Source of the DNA: Phycisphaerae bacterium
Lineage (GTDB): Bacteria > Planctomycetota > Phycisphaerae > Sedimentisphaerales > SG8-4
DNA length: 6,178 nt
Assembly: GCA_030613765.1 (NCBI GenBank)
Contig: JAUWLI010000189.1
Coordinates: forward strand, 1 to 6,178
Reading direction: 5' to 3'
In this document: in pieces, positions 1-5,845 of the stretch
Position numbering within the stretch: the stretch's first letter is position 1
Layout: the number at the start of each line of letters is the position of its first letter
Position numbers and translations under genes: made by a program
Notes under the pieces: generated by a model
The model's database searches: none
The model's input: only the letters and a program-made list of their open reading frames with translations
What the model was told of the DNA's origin: nothing

Positions 1-1127
1 CGTTTTACCGGAGGCAGGATTCTGTCCTTTGCGAAGAAGTCCGCACTTTCACAAATCGGACCCACCACATCGACGACGTCGGTACCGGATAGTTTTAATT
101 CTTTATCCCGACGGTCAGGCACAAATTTCCTGTCTACTTTCACAGGCCAAATGAAATGGAATGCATCATATAACGGCGGACGAATCAAATCGTTCATACC
201 GGCATCGACGATAACAAATTTTTTCAGGCCGCTGGTTTTCAGATATAAAACCTGAGTTACTAAAATCGCTGTGTTGGCGGCAATACTTGCACCCGGCTCG
301 AGAATAAGTTTTAGATTTTTGTCTTTTAACAGAGGCACAATAGCTACAGCGTAATCAGCGGCCGTTGGTGATGTGCCGGTTATGTAATCAGCGCCGTATC
401 CACCGCCAATGTCTACTGCTTCGATCGAAAATCCATCGTCGCGTAATTGTTCAATCAGAGCCAATATTTTTTCTATCGCCTCAACGTAGGGCTCGATAGT
501 ATGTCCAGCCGAGCCTAAATGTATGTGGATTGCACAAAGATCGACCGTTTCGTTTTTACCGAAATCGGCGAAAATTTTTCTCGATCGTTCAATGTCGACA
601 CCAAATTTAGTTCCCTTTTTACCCGTAGTGGTATGTGTATGTGTTTTCGGGTCAACATCAGGATTGACGCGCAAAGCTGCTTTAGGTTTCTTGTTTGGCG
701 CGGAGCTGTTTTCTTTTACCAGGCGAATCAGGTTGTTTAGCTCAGCTTCTGATTCGATGTTGAAATAGCCGATGCCGGCATTTAGTGCTTCTATGATTTC
801 GGTGTCGGTTTTCCCGACGCCGGCATAAACGATTTTCGATGGGTCGCCACCGGCTTGTAAAGCGCGATACAACTCTCCTCCGCTGACAATATCAAAACCG
901 CTTCCTGCCTCGGCCATAAATTTTAGGATATTAATATTGCCGCAGGCCTTAACAGAATAACAAATCATAGTATCGAGTTCACTGTATGCCTGTTGAATAC
1001 TCTGCAGATGGTGCTTGAAAGTCGCTTTGCTGTAGATGTAAACCGGCGTCCCGATCTCGGTGACGATAGTCTGTACGTCTACGTTTTCAGCAAACAGTTT
1101 GCCATTTTTGTAGTTGAAGAAGTCCAT
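1..1127 (-). CDS. lysA: Diaminopimelate decarboxylase, C-terminus cut off by window edge
   Basis: Last step of lysine synthesis: PLP-dependent decarboxylation of meso-diaminopimelate to L-lysine in the cytoplasm. I translated 375 codons; the rest lies beyond position 1. The fold-type III PLP decarboxylase pattern is clear: the PLP lysine sits in YSVKACGN (Lys60), followed by HIHLGS (201-206), a glycine-rich phosphate loop GGGYG (241-245), EPG (277-279), VDAGMNDLIRP (307-317) and GPICES (356-361). MNDLIRP and the Cys-Glu of GPICES are typical of diaminopimelate decarboxylase rather than ornithine or arginine decarboxylases. One oddity is that the usual EPGR reads EPGA, so the arginine expected after EPG is Ala280. 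The start was chosen because the protein then begins at normal family length, about 55-60 residues before the PLP lysine, with a weak AAGG 4 nt upstream. A likely promoter lies at 1187-1214, and the upstream gene ends in a terminator, so lysA is probably transcribed on its own. Confidence 0.96.
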   Translation of the reverse strand, partial: MDFFNYKNGKLFAENVDVQTIVTEIGTPVYIYSKATFKHHLQSIQQAYSELDTMICYSVKACGNINILKFMAEAGSGFDIVSGGELYRALQAGGDPSKIVYAGVGKTDTEIIEALNAGIGYFNIESEAELNNLIRLVKENSSAPNKKPKAALRVNPDVDPKTHTHTTTGKKGTKFGVDIERSRKIFADFGKNETVDLCAIHIHLGSAGHTIEPYVEAIEKILALIEQLRDDGFSIEAVDIGGGYGADYITGTSPTAADYAVAIVPLLKDKNLKLILEPGASIAANTAILVTQVLYLKTSGLKKFVIVDAGMNDLIRPPLYDAFHFIWPVKVDRKFVPDRRDKELKLSGTDVVDVVGPICESADFFAKDRILPPVK

Positions 1128-1186
1128 GTCGCCTTAACTCTTTTGTTATCAAGGGTTTACGAAGCCGTTCTTTGGTAACAGCAAGT

Positions 1187-1214
1187 AGTATACGAAATCC
1201 GGGACCGATTGCAA
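1187..1214 (-). promoter_or_regulatory. Putative sigma70-type promoter of lysA
   Basis: On the minus strand, TTGCAA (1214-1209) is followed after 16 nt by TATACT (1192-1187). The -10 matches the consensus at 5 of 6 positions and the -35 at 4 of 6. Transcription would start near 1180, leaving a leader of roughly 50 nt before the lysA ATG. The leader is too short for a lysine riboswitch, and none was recognised. This is inferred from sequence only. Confidence 0.4.
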
Positions 1215-1288
1215 CAAGAGAGTTTCTGATAAGTGTAGTTTTGTTGGTGCGGTTGCACAGATGGGACTGGATTCAGGGCGGTGTATAC

Positions 1289-1332
1289 AAAAAGAAATGG
1301 AAGGTTCACACGTTTATGTGAACCTTCCATTT
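1289..1332 (-). terminator. Intrinsic terminator of the lysine-rich protein gene
   Basis: There is a perfect 16-bp inverted repeat, with arms 1295-1310 and 1317-1332 and a 6-nt loop. Read on the minus strand, the hairpin is followed by CTTTTTGT, a T-rich tail as expected of a Rho-independent terminator. It begins 35 nt after the stop codon of the lysine-rich gene and lies before the lysA promoter, so it separates the two genes. On the plus strand there is only a short T run and no gene upstream. Confidence 0.85.
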
Positions 1333-1341
1333 TTACTAAAG

Positions 1342-1353
1342 ATACTGCAGTAT
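1342..1353. repeat. 12-bp perfect palindrome ATACTGCAGTAT
   Basis: This perfect dyad without a spacer lies between the stop codon of the lysine-rich gene and its terminator hairpin. It could be a protein-binding site or part of the 3' untranslated structure. Nothing in the sequence decides between these or rules out chance. Confidence 0.5.
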
Positions 1354-1367
1354 TTCAAATTGCTGCA

Positions 1368-1523
1368 CTATCTCTTTTTCTTCTTCTTAGCTTTTTTCTT
1401 AGCTTTTTTCTTAGCTTTCTTTTTGGCTTTCTTCTTAGGTGCTTTCTTCTTGGCTTTCTTCTTAGCCTTCTTCTTTGTTACTTTCTTTTTGGCTTTCTTC
1501 TTAGCTTTTTTCTTCTTTGCCAT
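1368..1523 (-). CDS. 51-aa lysine-rich (AKKK)n basic protein, histone H1-like
   Basis: A tiny, extremely basic protein: 36 Lys, 10 Ala and one each of Met, Val, Thr, Pro and Arg. After an MA start it runs as tetrads of Ala followed by three Lys, broken by a Val-Thr pair (residues 15-16) and an Ala-Pro pair (28-29), and ends in five Lys and an Arg. It has no globular domain, signal peptide or membrane segment. The gene signals are strong: AGGAG 6 nt before the ATG, TTGACA-18-TAGTAT upstream, and a 16-bp terminator downstream. Lys codons are mixed (21 AAG, 15 AAA), as are Ala codons (5 GCT, 3 GCC, 2 GCA), which suggests selection on the protein rather than a recent DNA repeat expansion. The composition resembles bacterial H1-like tails (chlamydial Hc2, AlgP type), so binding to DNA, RNA or polyphosphate is the likely role. 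That role is inference, and no exact family was recognised. Confidence 0.85.
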   Translation of the reverse strand: MAKKKKAKKKAKKKVTKKKAKKKAKKKAPKKKAKKKAKKKAKKKAKKKKKR

Positions 1524-1577
1524 CCTTTACTCCTTTCGGTTGATTAAATTTTTTGTATTCAACAAGTTAACATTGTA

Positions 1578-1607
1578 ATACTAATTTAAAACTAAAAATC
1601 CTGTCAA
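1578..1607 (-). promoter_or_regulatory. Putative strong sigma70 promoter of the lysine-rich gene
   Basis: On the minus strand a perfect TTGACA (1607-1602) is separated by 18 nt from TAGTAT (1583-1578). A start near 1571 gives a leader of about 48 nt containing the AGGAG site. The region upstream of the -35 is A/T tracts and an inverted repeat, as in an UP element. This suggests a well-expressed gene. Confidence 0.65.
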
Positions 1608-1614
1608 ACAAATT

Positions 1615-1640
1615 ATGAAAAATATTAATAATATTTTCAT
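1615..1640. repeat. AT-only imperfect inverted repeat upstream of the promoter
   Basis: ATGAAAAATATT and AATATTTTCAT are inverted copies around a 3-nt centre, differing by one extra A in the left arm. It lies just upstream of the -35 box of the lysine-rich gene, where an UP element or an operator would sit. In DNA this AT-rich such symmetry can also arise by chance. Confidence 0.4.
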
Positions 1641-1904
1641 ATTTTTTTATCGTCCAAATGTTTAAAAATACTTCATTAATTTTTTGTCAATGGAAGTTTT
1701 ACACAACATGTTTATCAAGCTCTTTAATGAAATGATACAATTTGTTTTTGTTGTAATTTAAGTTTTTACTCAAACTGAAAAGCTACTTTGTTACAATTAG
1801 CTCTATTGAAAGCAATATATTAAACTTATCAGCTGTTTTTAATCGTTCAAGAAAAAGTCTTTCTTTTGTCATTGGGTATGTTACTATAGCACTGCTGTAT
1901 ATTA

Positions 1905-1928
1905 GAAGTCAGTGAAAACTGAATCTTC
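1905..1928 (+). other. Small hairpin with GAAA tetraloop in the gap
   Basis: TCAGT (1909-1913) pairs with ACTGA (1918-1922) around a GAAA loop, and GAAG (1905-1908) pairs with CTTC (1925-1928), leaving a 2-nt AT bulge. A stable GNRA-type loop in otherwise unstructured AT-rich DNA may mark a transcribed RNA, for instance in a long nadD leader. No good T tract follows immediately, so it is not called a terminator. Confidence 0.3.
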
Positions 1929-1967
1929 CTTTGAAAGTTTTTATTTCTTGTTAGTATTTTTTGTTGG

Positions 1968-1996
1968 TTAGAATTTTACGTTATCTTTTGTAATAT
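1968..1996 (+). promoter_or_regulatory. Weak candidate promoter of nadD
   Basis: TTAGAA (1968-1973) and TAATAT (1991-1996) are spaced by 17 nt, each matching the consensus at 4 of 6 positions. Transcription would begin near 2003, giving a leader of about 30 nt. In such AT-rich sequence chance matches are common, so this is only the best of several weak candidates. Confidence 0.25.
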
Positions 1997-2034
1997 TTTT
2001 TCCAATAACACACAGTTTGCTTGTTAATTGTTTT

Positions 2035-2667
2035 ATGGCGACCAGAAAAATAGCTTTATTTGGCGGTACATTTGATCCGATTCATCTCGGTCATACCACT
2101 GTTGCTGTCGACGCAGCCAAACATATTGGCGCGGAGAAAATCATTTTCGTCCCGGCGAAGCGCTCTCCGCTTAAAGGTTTCTTTCCGAGAGCAGGTGATA
2201 TCGACCGGCTCAAAATGATAGCTCTTGCAATTGCCGACAATAAAGATTTCCAGGTAAGCGATTATGAATTGCAAAAGCCAGAGCCGAGCTACACTTTGGA
2301 AACTGTACGCCAGTTTCAGGCTGACTACGGACACGAAACATCAATATATTGGCTCATAGGCGCCGATAGTATTGACGAACTTCAACTTTGGTACGGAATT
2401 GCAGATCTGATTGATGAGTGTAATCTGTCGACGATGTTTCGGGCCGGCTGTAAGCCCCCGAATTTCGCCAAATTTGAGGATATTTGGGCCCCAGACCGTG
2501 TTGAAAAGCTCCAGCGAAACGTTGTCCAAACCTCCCTTGTTGATATAAGCAGCACGGAGATACGAAACAGATTAGCTGCCGGAGATAATGTAACCGATAT
2601 GCTGCACCCAGACGTAGCCGATTATATCCACCAACATGGTCTCTACCAGTCGGGCACTAAATCTTAA
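2035..2667 (+). CDS. nadD: Nicotinate-nucleotide adenylyltransferase
   Basis: Transfers the adenylyl group of ATP to nicotinate mononucleotide, making deamido-NAD in cytoplasmic NAD synthesis. The 210-aa protein is normal for the family. It opens with the nucleotidyltransferase signature FGGTFDPIHLGH (residues 9-20, containing the HxGH ATP motif), has SYTLET (85-90) and IGAD (108-111) in the middle, and ISSTEIRNR (171-179), the second ATP-binding motif, near the end. The ATG at 2035 is preferred because it puts the first beta strand (KIALFGG) right after the start. An in-frame TTG at 2017 would add six residues unlike the family. Neither start has a visible Shine-Dalgarno sequence, which is unusual here. 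It is the only plus-strand gene and faces the hyp operon, with about 50 bp and no clear terminator between them. Confidence 0.97.
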   Translation: MATRKIALFGGTFDPIHLGHTTVAVDAAKHIGAEKIIFVPAKRSPLKGFFPRAGDIDRLKMIALAIADNKDFQVSDYELQKPEPSYTLETVRQFQADYGHETSIYWLIGADSIDELQLWYGIADLIDECNLSTMFRAGCKPPNFAKFEDIWAPDRVEKLQRNVVQTSLVDISSTEIRNRLAAGDNVTDMLHPDVADYIHQHGLYQSGTKS

Positions 2668-2716
2668 TCCAGAGAGTGAAGCGCGAAGCGAGATACGAAA
2701 TACAGCGAAAGGTTAA
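2668..2716. other. Short convergent gap without a clear terminator
   Basis: The 3' ends of nadD and hypB are only 49 bp apart. The stretch contains a twice-repeated GAAGCG and an AGATACGAAATAC segment, but no strong hairpin followed by a T tract on either strand. The two transcripts may therefore overlap at their ends or stop through Rho. The 11-mer CGAGATACGAA (2689-2699) recurs inverted in the hypF-hypC gap. Confidence 0.5.
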
Positions 2717-3385
2717 TCACAATCGTAATTTTTTAACTTCTCTTTTTAACCAATCGTACCAGTCGGCCAAACCCTCACCTGTTTTAGCTGAGATTGGAAA
2801 AATTTCAATGCCTTTATTTAGTTTGCGGGCATCTGCTTTCGCTCGCTCAATATCGAAGTCTATCTGTACGCCTGCTCCCAGCAGATCAATTTTGTTTATA
2901 AGCATCGCTTTTGACTTTGCAAAAATAGAAGGATACTTCGCCGGCTTGTCATCACCCTCCGCAACTGAGAGCACGGCTATTTTAGCGGTTTCTCCCAATT
3001 CAAAAGCCGACGGGCAAACGAGGTTTCCCACGTTCTCTATAAAAATCAAATCCAAATCGCTAATGGGCAAATTCTCCAGTGCACTGCTTATCTGGGCTGC
3101 TGATAAATGGCACGCTCCGTCAGTGTTTATCTGGATCGCCGGTGCCTTGGTTGCTCTGATTCTTTCAACGTCTATGTCGGTCTGAATATCACCCTCAATC
3201 ACGCCTATTTTAATTTTATCTTTCAAATCGTTTATTGTCCTTGTCAGGATTGTGGTCTTGCCCGAGCCGGGAGATGAAATCATGTTCAGGCATAATTTTT
3301 TCTGCTCGGTTAGAAGCTGACTGTTTTTGAGAGCGTATTCTTCATTTGCAATGAGAATTTTTTTGCCGACGTTAACCTTATACAT
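2717..3385 (-). CDS. hypB: Hydrogenase maturation GTPase HypB, nickel insertion
   Basis: SIMIBI-class GTPase that, with HypA, delivers nickel to the [NiFe]-hydrogenase large subunit. In the 222-aa protein the P-loop SSPGSGKTT is at 37-45, EGD at 64-66, the metal-site Cys92-His93 (GACHL), Cys124 in ENVGNLVCP, and the guanine-specificity motif NKID at 164-167. The 32-residue spacing of Cys92 to Cys124 matches the G-domain metal site known in E. coli HypB (Cys166 to Cys198). The N-terminus is short and has neither the CxxCGC high-affinity nickel motif nor a histidine-rich stretch, so it should not store nickel. It starts 1 nt after the hypA stop with GGAG 7 nt upstream, so the two are translationally linked. 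It is the last gene of the operon in view. Confidence 0.97.
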   Translation of the reverse strand: MYKVNVGKKILIANEEYALKNSQLLTEQKKLCLNMISSPGSGKTTILTRTINDLKDKIKIGVIEGDIQTDIDVERIRATKAPAIQINTDGACHLSAAQISSALENLPISDLDLIFIENVGNLVCPSAFELGETAKIAVLSVAEGDDKPAKYPSIFAKSKAMLINKIDLLGAGVQIDFDIERAKADARKLNKGIEIFPISAKTGEGLADWYDWLKREVKKLRL

Positions 3386-3386
3386 A

Positions 3387-3734
3387 TTATTGCTCCGTTT
3401 GAAATTCTATTTCTTCCAACAGCAAGGATGGGTCCTTCAGTAATTTGAAATCCTCACCACCGCACTTCGAACATCTCAAACAAGAAAGATCAATCTTGAA
3501 GCTTTCATTGCAATTCTTACACAGCCCCTGCATTGGCTTGTGCTCTATTTCTAATTTCATGCCTTCGCACAGCGTACCTTTGGTAATGGCCTCGAAAGCA
3601 AAACAAAGTACTTCATCATTGATGGCATTGAGCGTTCCACAGCTAATCCTGGCGTTGACAGGTTTTGCATTTTGTTTTGCAGCTTCAGCCGAGATTGCCT
3701 CCAGCAGACTTTCTGCTATCATTGTTTCGTGCAT
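3387..3734 (-). CDS. hypA: Hydrogenase nickel metallochaperone HypA
   Basis: Nickel chaperone that binds one Ni at its N-terminus, carries a structural zinc, and works with HypB in the last metal-loading step. From the start chosen here it is 115 aa, as usual. It begins Met-His-Glu, the conserved N-terminal nickel motif (His2), and has a zinc site with Cys72-x2-Cys75 and Cys88-x2-Cys91. An ATG 6 nt upstream (3740) would give MLMHE and displace His2 from the N-terminus. GAGG at 3746-3743 is 8 nt from the chosen start but nearly touches the earlier one, so both biology and spacing favour 3734. The start overlaps the hypE stop by one base (TGATG), suggesting coupled translation. Confidence 0.96.
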   Translation of the reverse strand: MHETMIAESLLEAISAEAAKQNAKPVNARISCGTLNAINDEVLCFAFEAITKGTLCEGMKLEIEHKPMQGLCKNCNESFKIDLSCLRCSKCGGEDFKLLKDPSLLLEEIEFQTEQ

Positions 3735-4756
3735 CAGCATATCCTCGGAAGCTGTCGTCCGTATGGCATCTGGACAATCCTTTTTCCGCCGATTTTGGTT
3801 GTCATTTCCACCATAGGCATATCACGGCTTTGAGTAATCTCGCCGATTATTATTGCATCTTTACCCAGCGGATGATTTTTGCAAATTTTTAAGCAGTCTT
3901 CGGCTGATTCGGGTGAGACGATTGCAACGAATTTACCCTCATTTGCAATTGTTACCACGTCAAAACCGAGCATATCGGCTGCCGCTTGCACTGTTGGATT
4001 GACTGGAAGGTCGGCCTCGCTAATTTCTATACTCAGGGCGCTTGCTCTTGAGATTTCGTTGAGTGTTGCAGCTAATCCTCCGCGGGTTGGGTCGCGCATA
4101 AACTTCACGCCGCTTGTATTCTCCAGCAGTTGGCAGGTTAGGTCCGCCAGGCCTGCACAGTCGCTTTGCAGCGGTGATTGAAATTTGATACCTTCCCGCT
4201 GTGATATAATAGTCATACCGTGGTCACCAATCGTGCCGTTGATAATGATTTTATCGCCGGCTGCAATCTTCTCGAATCCCAAATCCACGCCGGGTAATTT
4301 TTCTCCAATCCCCGCCGTATTTATAAAGATTTTGTCAGCTGCACCTGTTTCAACGGTCTTGCTGTCACCGGTAACAATGTTCACATTGTTTTGTCGGGCC
4401 GATTCGCTGATACTGGCTAAAATCTTATCAAGGGATTCAAATTCAAAACCTTCTTCGATTATCAGCGACAATGAAAGGGCAACGGGCTTTGAGCCGGCGA
4501 CCGCAAGGTCGTTGACCGTTCCGCAAACAGCAAGTTTCCCGATATCTCCGCCGTTAAAAAATAGCGGTTTGACGACATAGCTGTCCGTCGTGAAGAACAC
4601 AGACTTTGAGCTAAGATTTAGCTTGGCCGAATCGGCCAGCTCGGCGAGGGTGTCATTCTTGAAGTTCGGCAGAATATGGTGGCGGATTAATTCATCCGTC
4701 AACTGCCCTCCGCCGCCGTGGGCAAGTAAGATTCTGTCGTGTTTAGCTTTTGCCAT
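3734..4756 (-). CDS. hypE: Hydrogenase maturation protein HypE (carbamoyl dehydratase)
   Basis: PurM/AIRS-fold ATPase that receives a carbamoyl group from HypF on its C-terminal cysteine and dehydrates it to a thiocyanate, the source of the active-site CN ligands. The protein is 340 aa, a typical length. Visible family motifs are AHGGGG (12-17), TTDSYVVKP (56-64), the stretch around CGTVNDLAVAG (78-88), TGDSKTVE (129-136), the nucleotide-binding DPTRGGLAATLNEIS (222-236) and ANEGK (271-275). It ends in PRIC, so the essential terminal cysteine (Cys340) is present and the enzyme should be functional. The start is 8 nt after the hypD stop, with a purine-rich GGAGAG overlapping the end of hypD. 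Its stop overlaps the hypA start. Confidence 0.98.
   Translation of the reverse strand: MAKAKHDRILLAHGGGGQLTDELIRHHILPNFKNDTLAELADSAKLNLSSKSVFFTTDSYVVKPLFFNGGDIGKLAVCGTVNDLAVAGSKPVALSLSLIIEEGFEFESLDKILASISESARQNNVNIVTGDSKTVETGAADKIFINTAGIGEKLPGVDLGFEKIAAGDKIIINGTIGDHGMTIISQREGIKFQSPLQSDCAGLADLTCQLLENTSGVKFMRDPTRGGLAATLNEISRASALSIEISEADLPVNPTVQAAADMLGFDVVTIANEGKFVAIVSPESAEDCLKICKNHPLGKDAIIIGEITQSRDMPMVEMTTKIGGKRIVQMPYGRQLPRIC
3743..3746 (-). promoter_or_regulatory. Ribosome binding site deciding the hypA start
   Basis: GAGG on the minus strand lies 8 nt before the ATG at 3734 and only 2 nt before the ATG at 3740. Its spacing supports the downstream start, which yields the Met-His-Glu N-terminus. 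It lies inside the last codons of hypE. Confidence 0.6.
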
Positions 4757-4764
4757 TGCTTGTG

Positions 4765-5835
4765 TTATCTCTCCGGGCCATACTTAAACCACGCTGCGCA
4801 GGCCCCTTCTGAGCTTACCATGCACGGGCCGACCGGGTTCTCGGTGGTGCAGCTCTTTTTGAATAAGCCGCATTCCGGCGGCTCTATCAGTCCGCATAAT
4901 ACTTCGCCACATCGACAACCGCTGGTATCCTCACCCGGTACCTCAGTCATGTTAAAACGTTTAAGAGCGTCGAATTGACTGTATTGATCTCTTAGTTTAA
5001 GAGTGCTTTTTTCTATCTTTCCCAGGCCTCGCCAGTAACCGTCGGCGGCTTCGAAGCACTCAGCCATGATTTTTTGCGCGGTTGTGTTTCCTTGTTCGGT
5101 TACGGCAGCTGTGTATACTGACTTTAATTCAGCTTTGCCTGCGGATAGTTGGCGACAGATTTCAGCGAGTCCCTCGATTATTTGCATCGGTTCAAAGCCT
5201 GCCACAACGCACGGCCGAGAGAAATTTTCCACAATCTCGGTAAAAGCGCCGTATCCGATTATCACGCTGACATGGCCGGGGCAGAGAAAGGCATCTATAT
5301 TATCATTTTTCTCAGAAACAAGTGCCCGCATCGCAGGTACAACCAGTTTGTGTCCGCTCAAAATACAAAAATTGTCAATGTTTTGTTCAGCCGCCTCTTT
5401 AACCACTACAGCCGTAGCCGGTGCAGTGGTTTCAAAACCTACCGCGACGAATACAACTGTTTTGTTGGGATTGTCTTTGGCTAATTGCAGTGCATCTTCA
5501 CTGCTTAAAACAATCTTGATATTGGCTTTTGTGCGTTTTGTTTCGAGTGAGCCGCCTTTGCCCGGAACTCGAATCATATCGCCATAAGTAGCGATTACAC
5601 AATCGTCACGGTCGGCCATTTGTAAAACAATATCGATGTAGCTCTGGTCGGTAACGCAGACGGGACAGCCCGGCCCGGATAGGAGCTTGAGTTGTTTTGG
5701 CAAAGTTGACCTTATGCCGTTGCGGAAAATAGCAACCGTGTGCGTGCCGCAGACTTCCATTATATTAATCTGCCGGCCCAAAGCCTTGCAGGCGGCGTCC
5801 ATAGTAGTCTGTGCTTTATTGATTTTTTCGAGCAT
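4765..5835 (-). CDS. hypD: Hydrogenase maturation iron-sulfur protein HypD
   Basis: Scaffold on which, together with HypC, the Fe(CN)2CO unit is assembled; it carries a [4Fe-4S] cluster and redox-active thiols. The protein is 356 aa, normal for the family. Conserved motifs are EVCGTHT (Cys29), SGPGCPVC (Cys57, Cys60), GFETTAPATA (133-142), CPGHVSVIIG (185-194), AGFEPMQI (212-219) and the cysteine-rich end GCRCG...PPECG...GPCMVSSEGAC (306-346). The frame stays open to an ATG at 5931, which would add 32 residues overlapping hypC. I rejected that because the extra segment is low-complexity basic sequence unlike HypD, while the ATG at 5835 starts about 28 residues before CGTHT as in other HypDs and leaves a 10-nt gap after hypC. 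The Shine-Dalgarno match is weak and distant (AGGA, about 13 nt). Confidence 0.97.
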   Translation of the reverse strand: MLEKINKAQTTMDAACKALGRQINIMEVCGTHTVAIFRNGIRSTLPKQLKLLSGPGCPVCVTDQSYIDIVLQMADRDDCVIATYGDMIRVPGKGGSLETKRTKANIKIVLSSEDALQLAKDNPNKTVVFVAVGFETTAPATAVVVKEAAEQNIDNFCILSGHKLVVPAMRALVSEKNDNIDAFLCPGHVSVIIGYGAFTEIVENFSRPCVVAGFEPMQIIEGLAEICRQLSAGKAELKSVYTAAVTEQGNTTAQKIMAECFEAADGYWRGLGKIEKSTLKLRDQYSQFDALKRFNMTEVPGEDTSGCRCGEVLCGLIEPPECGLFKKSCTTENPVGPCMVSSEGACAAWFKYGPER

Positions 5836-5845
5836 AAGACTTGAT

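Larger units (their letters stand above)
1524..2034. other. Long AT-rich divergent intergenic region
   Basis: About 510 bp without a convincing gene, separating the divergent lysine-rich gene and nadD. Positions 1561-2034 hold 113 G/C of 474 by hand count (about 24%), far below the flanking coding DNA. It contains the promoter of the lysine-rich gene, a weak candidate promoter for nadD, an AT inverted repeat (1615-1640) and a small hairpin (1905-1928). I saw no tRNA, riboswitch or mobile-element end. It could be a curved, nucleoid-protein-binding stretch, or an unrecognised small RNA could lie in it. Confidence 0.7.

Noticed and set aside
1128..1288. Possible lysine riboswitch upstream of lysA
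   Set aside because: The predicted leader is only about 50 nt, and I could not recognise the multi-helix lysine aptamer or a terminator between this region and lysA.
1371..1520. Tandem 12-nt DNA repeat or CRISPR-like array
   Set aside because: The periodicity is codon-level (AKKK tetrads) with varied synonymous codons. There are no spacers or constant repeats.
1261..1578. Plus-strand open frame encoding a Phe/Leu-rich hydrophobic repeat protein
   Set aside because: It is the reverse complement of the lysine-rich gene (AAG/AAA read backwards gives Leu/Phe). It runs through that gene's promoter and terminator and has no ribosome binding site of its own.
1690..1761. 23-aa hydrophobic small ORF in the AT-rich spacer (start MEVLHNMF), possibly a type I toxin-like peptide
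   Set aside because: It has no Shine-Dalgarno and no convincing promoter or terminator, and hydrophobic short ORFs arise readily in AT-rich DNA. Conservation in relatives would revive it.
2056..2334. Minus-strand 92-aa frame opposite nadD
   Set aside because: It is antisense to the conserved HxGH-containing half of NadD, has no recognisable domain and no operon context.
4185..4580. Plus-strand frame containing the peptide RATGFEPATARS, which resembles a string often seen in database hypothetical proteins
   Set aside because: It lies antisense to the conserved TVNDLAVAGSKPVALSL part of HypE. The HypE reading frame is complete and family-conserved, so this is a shadow.
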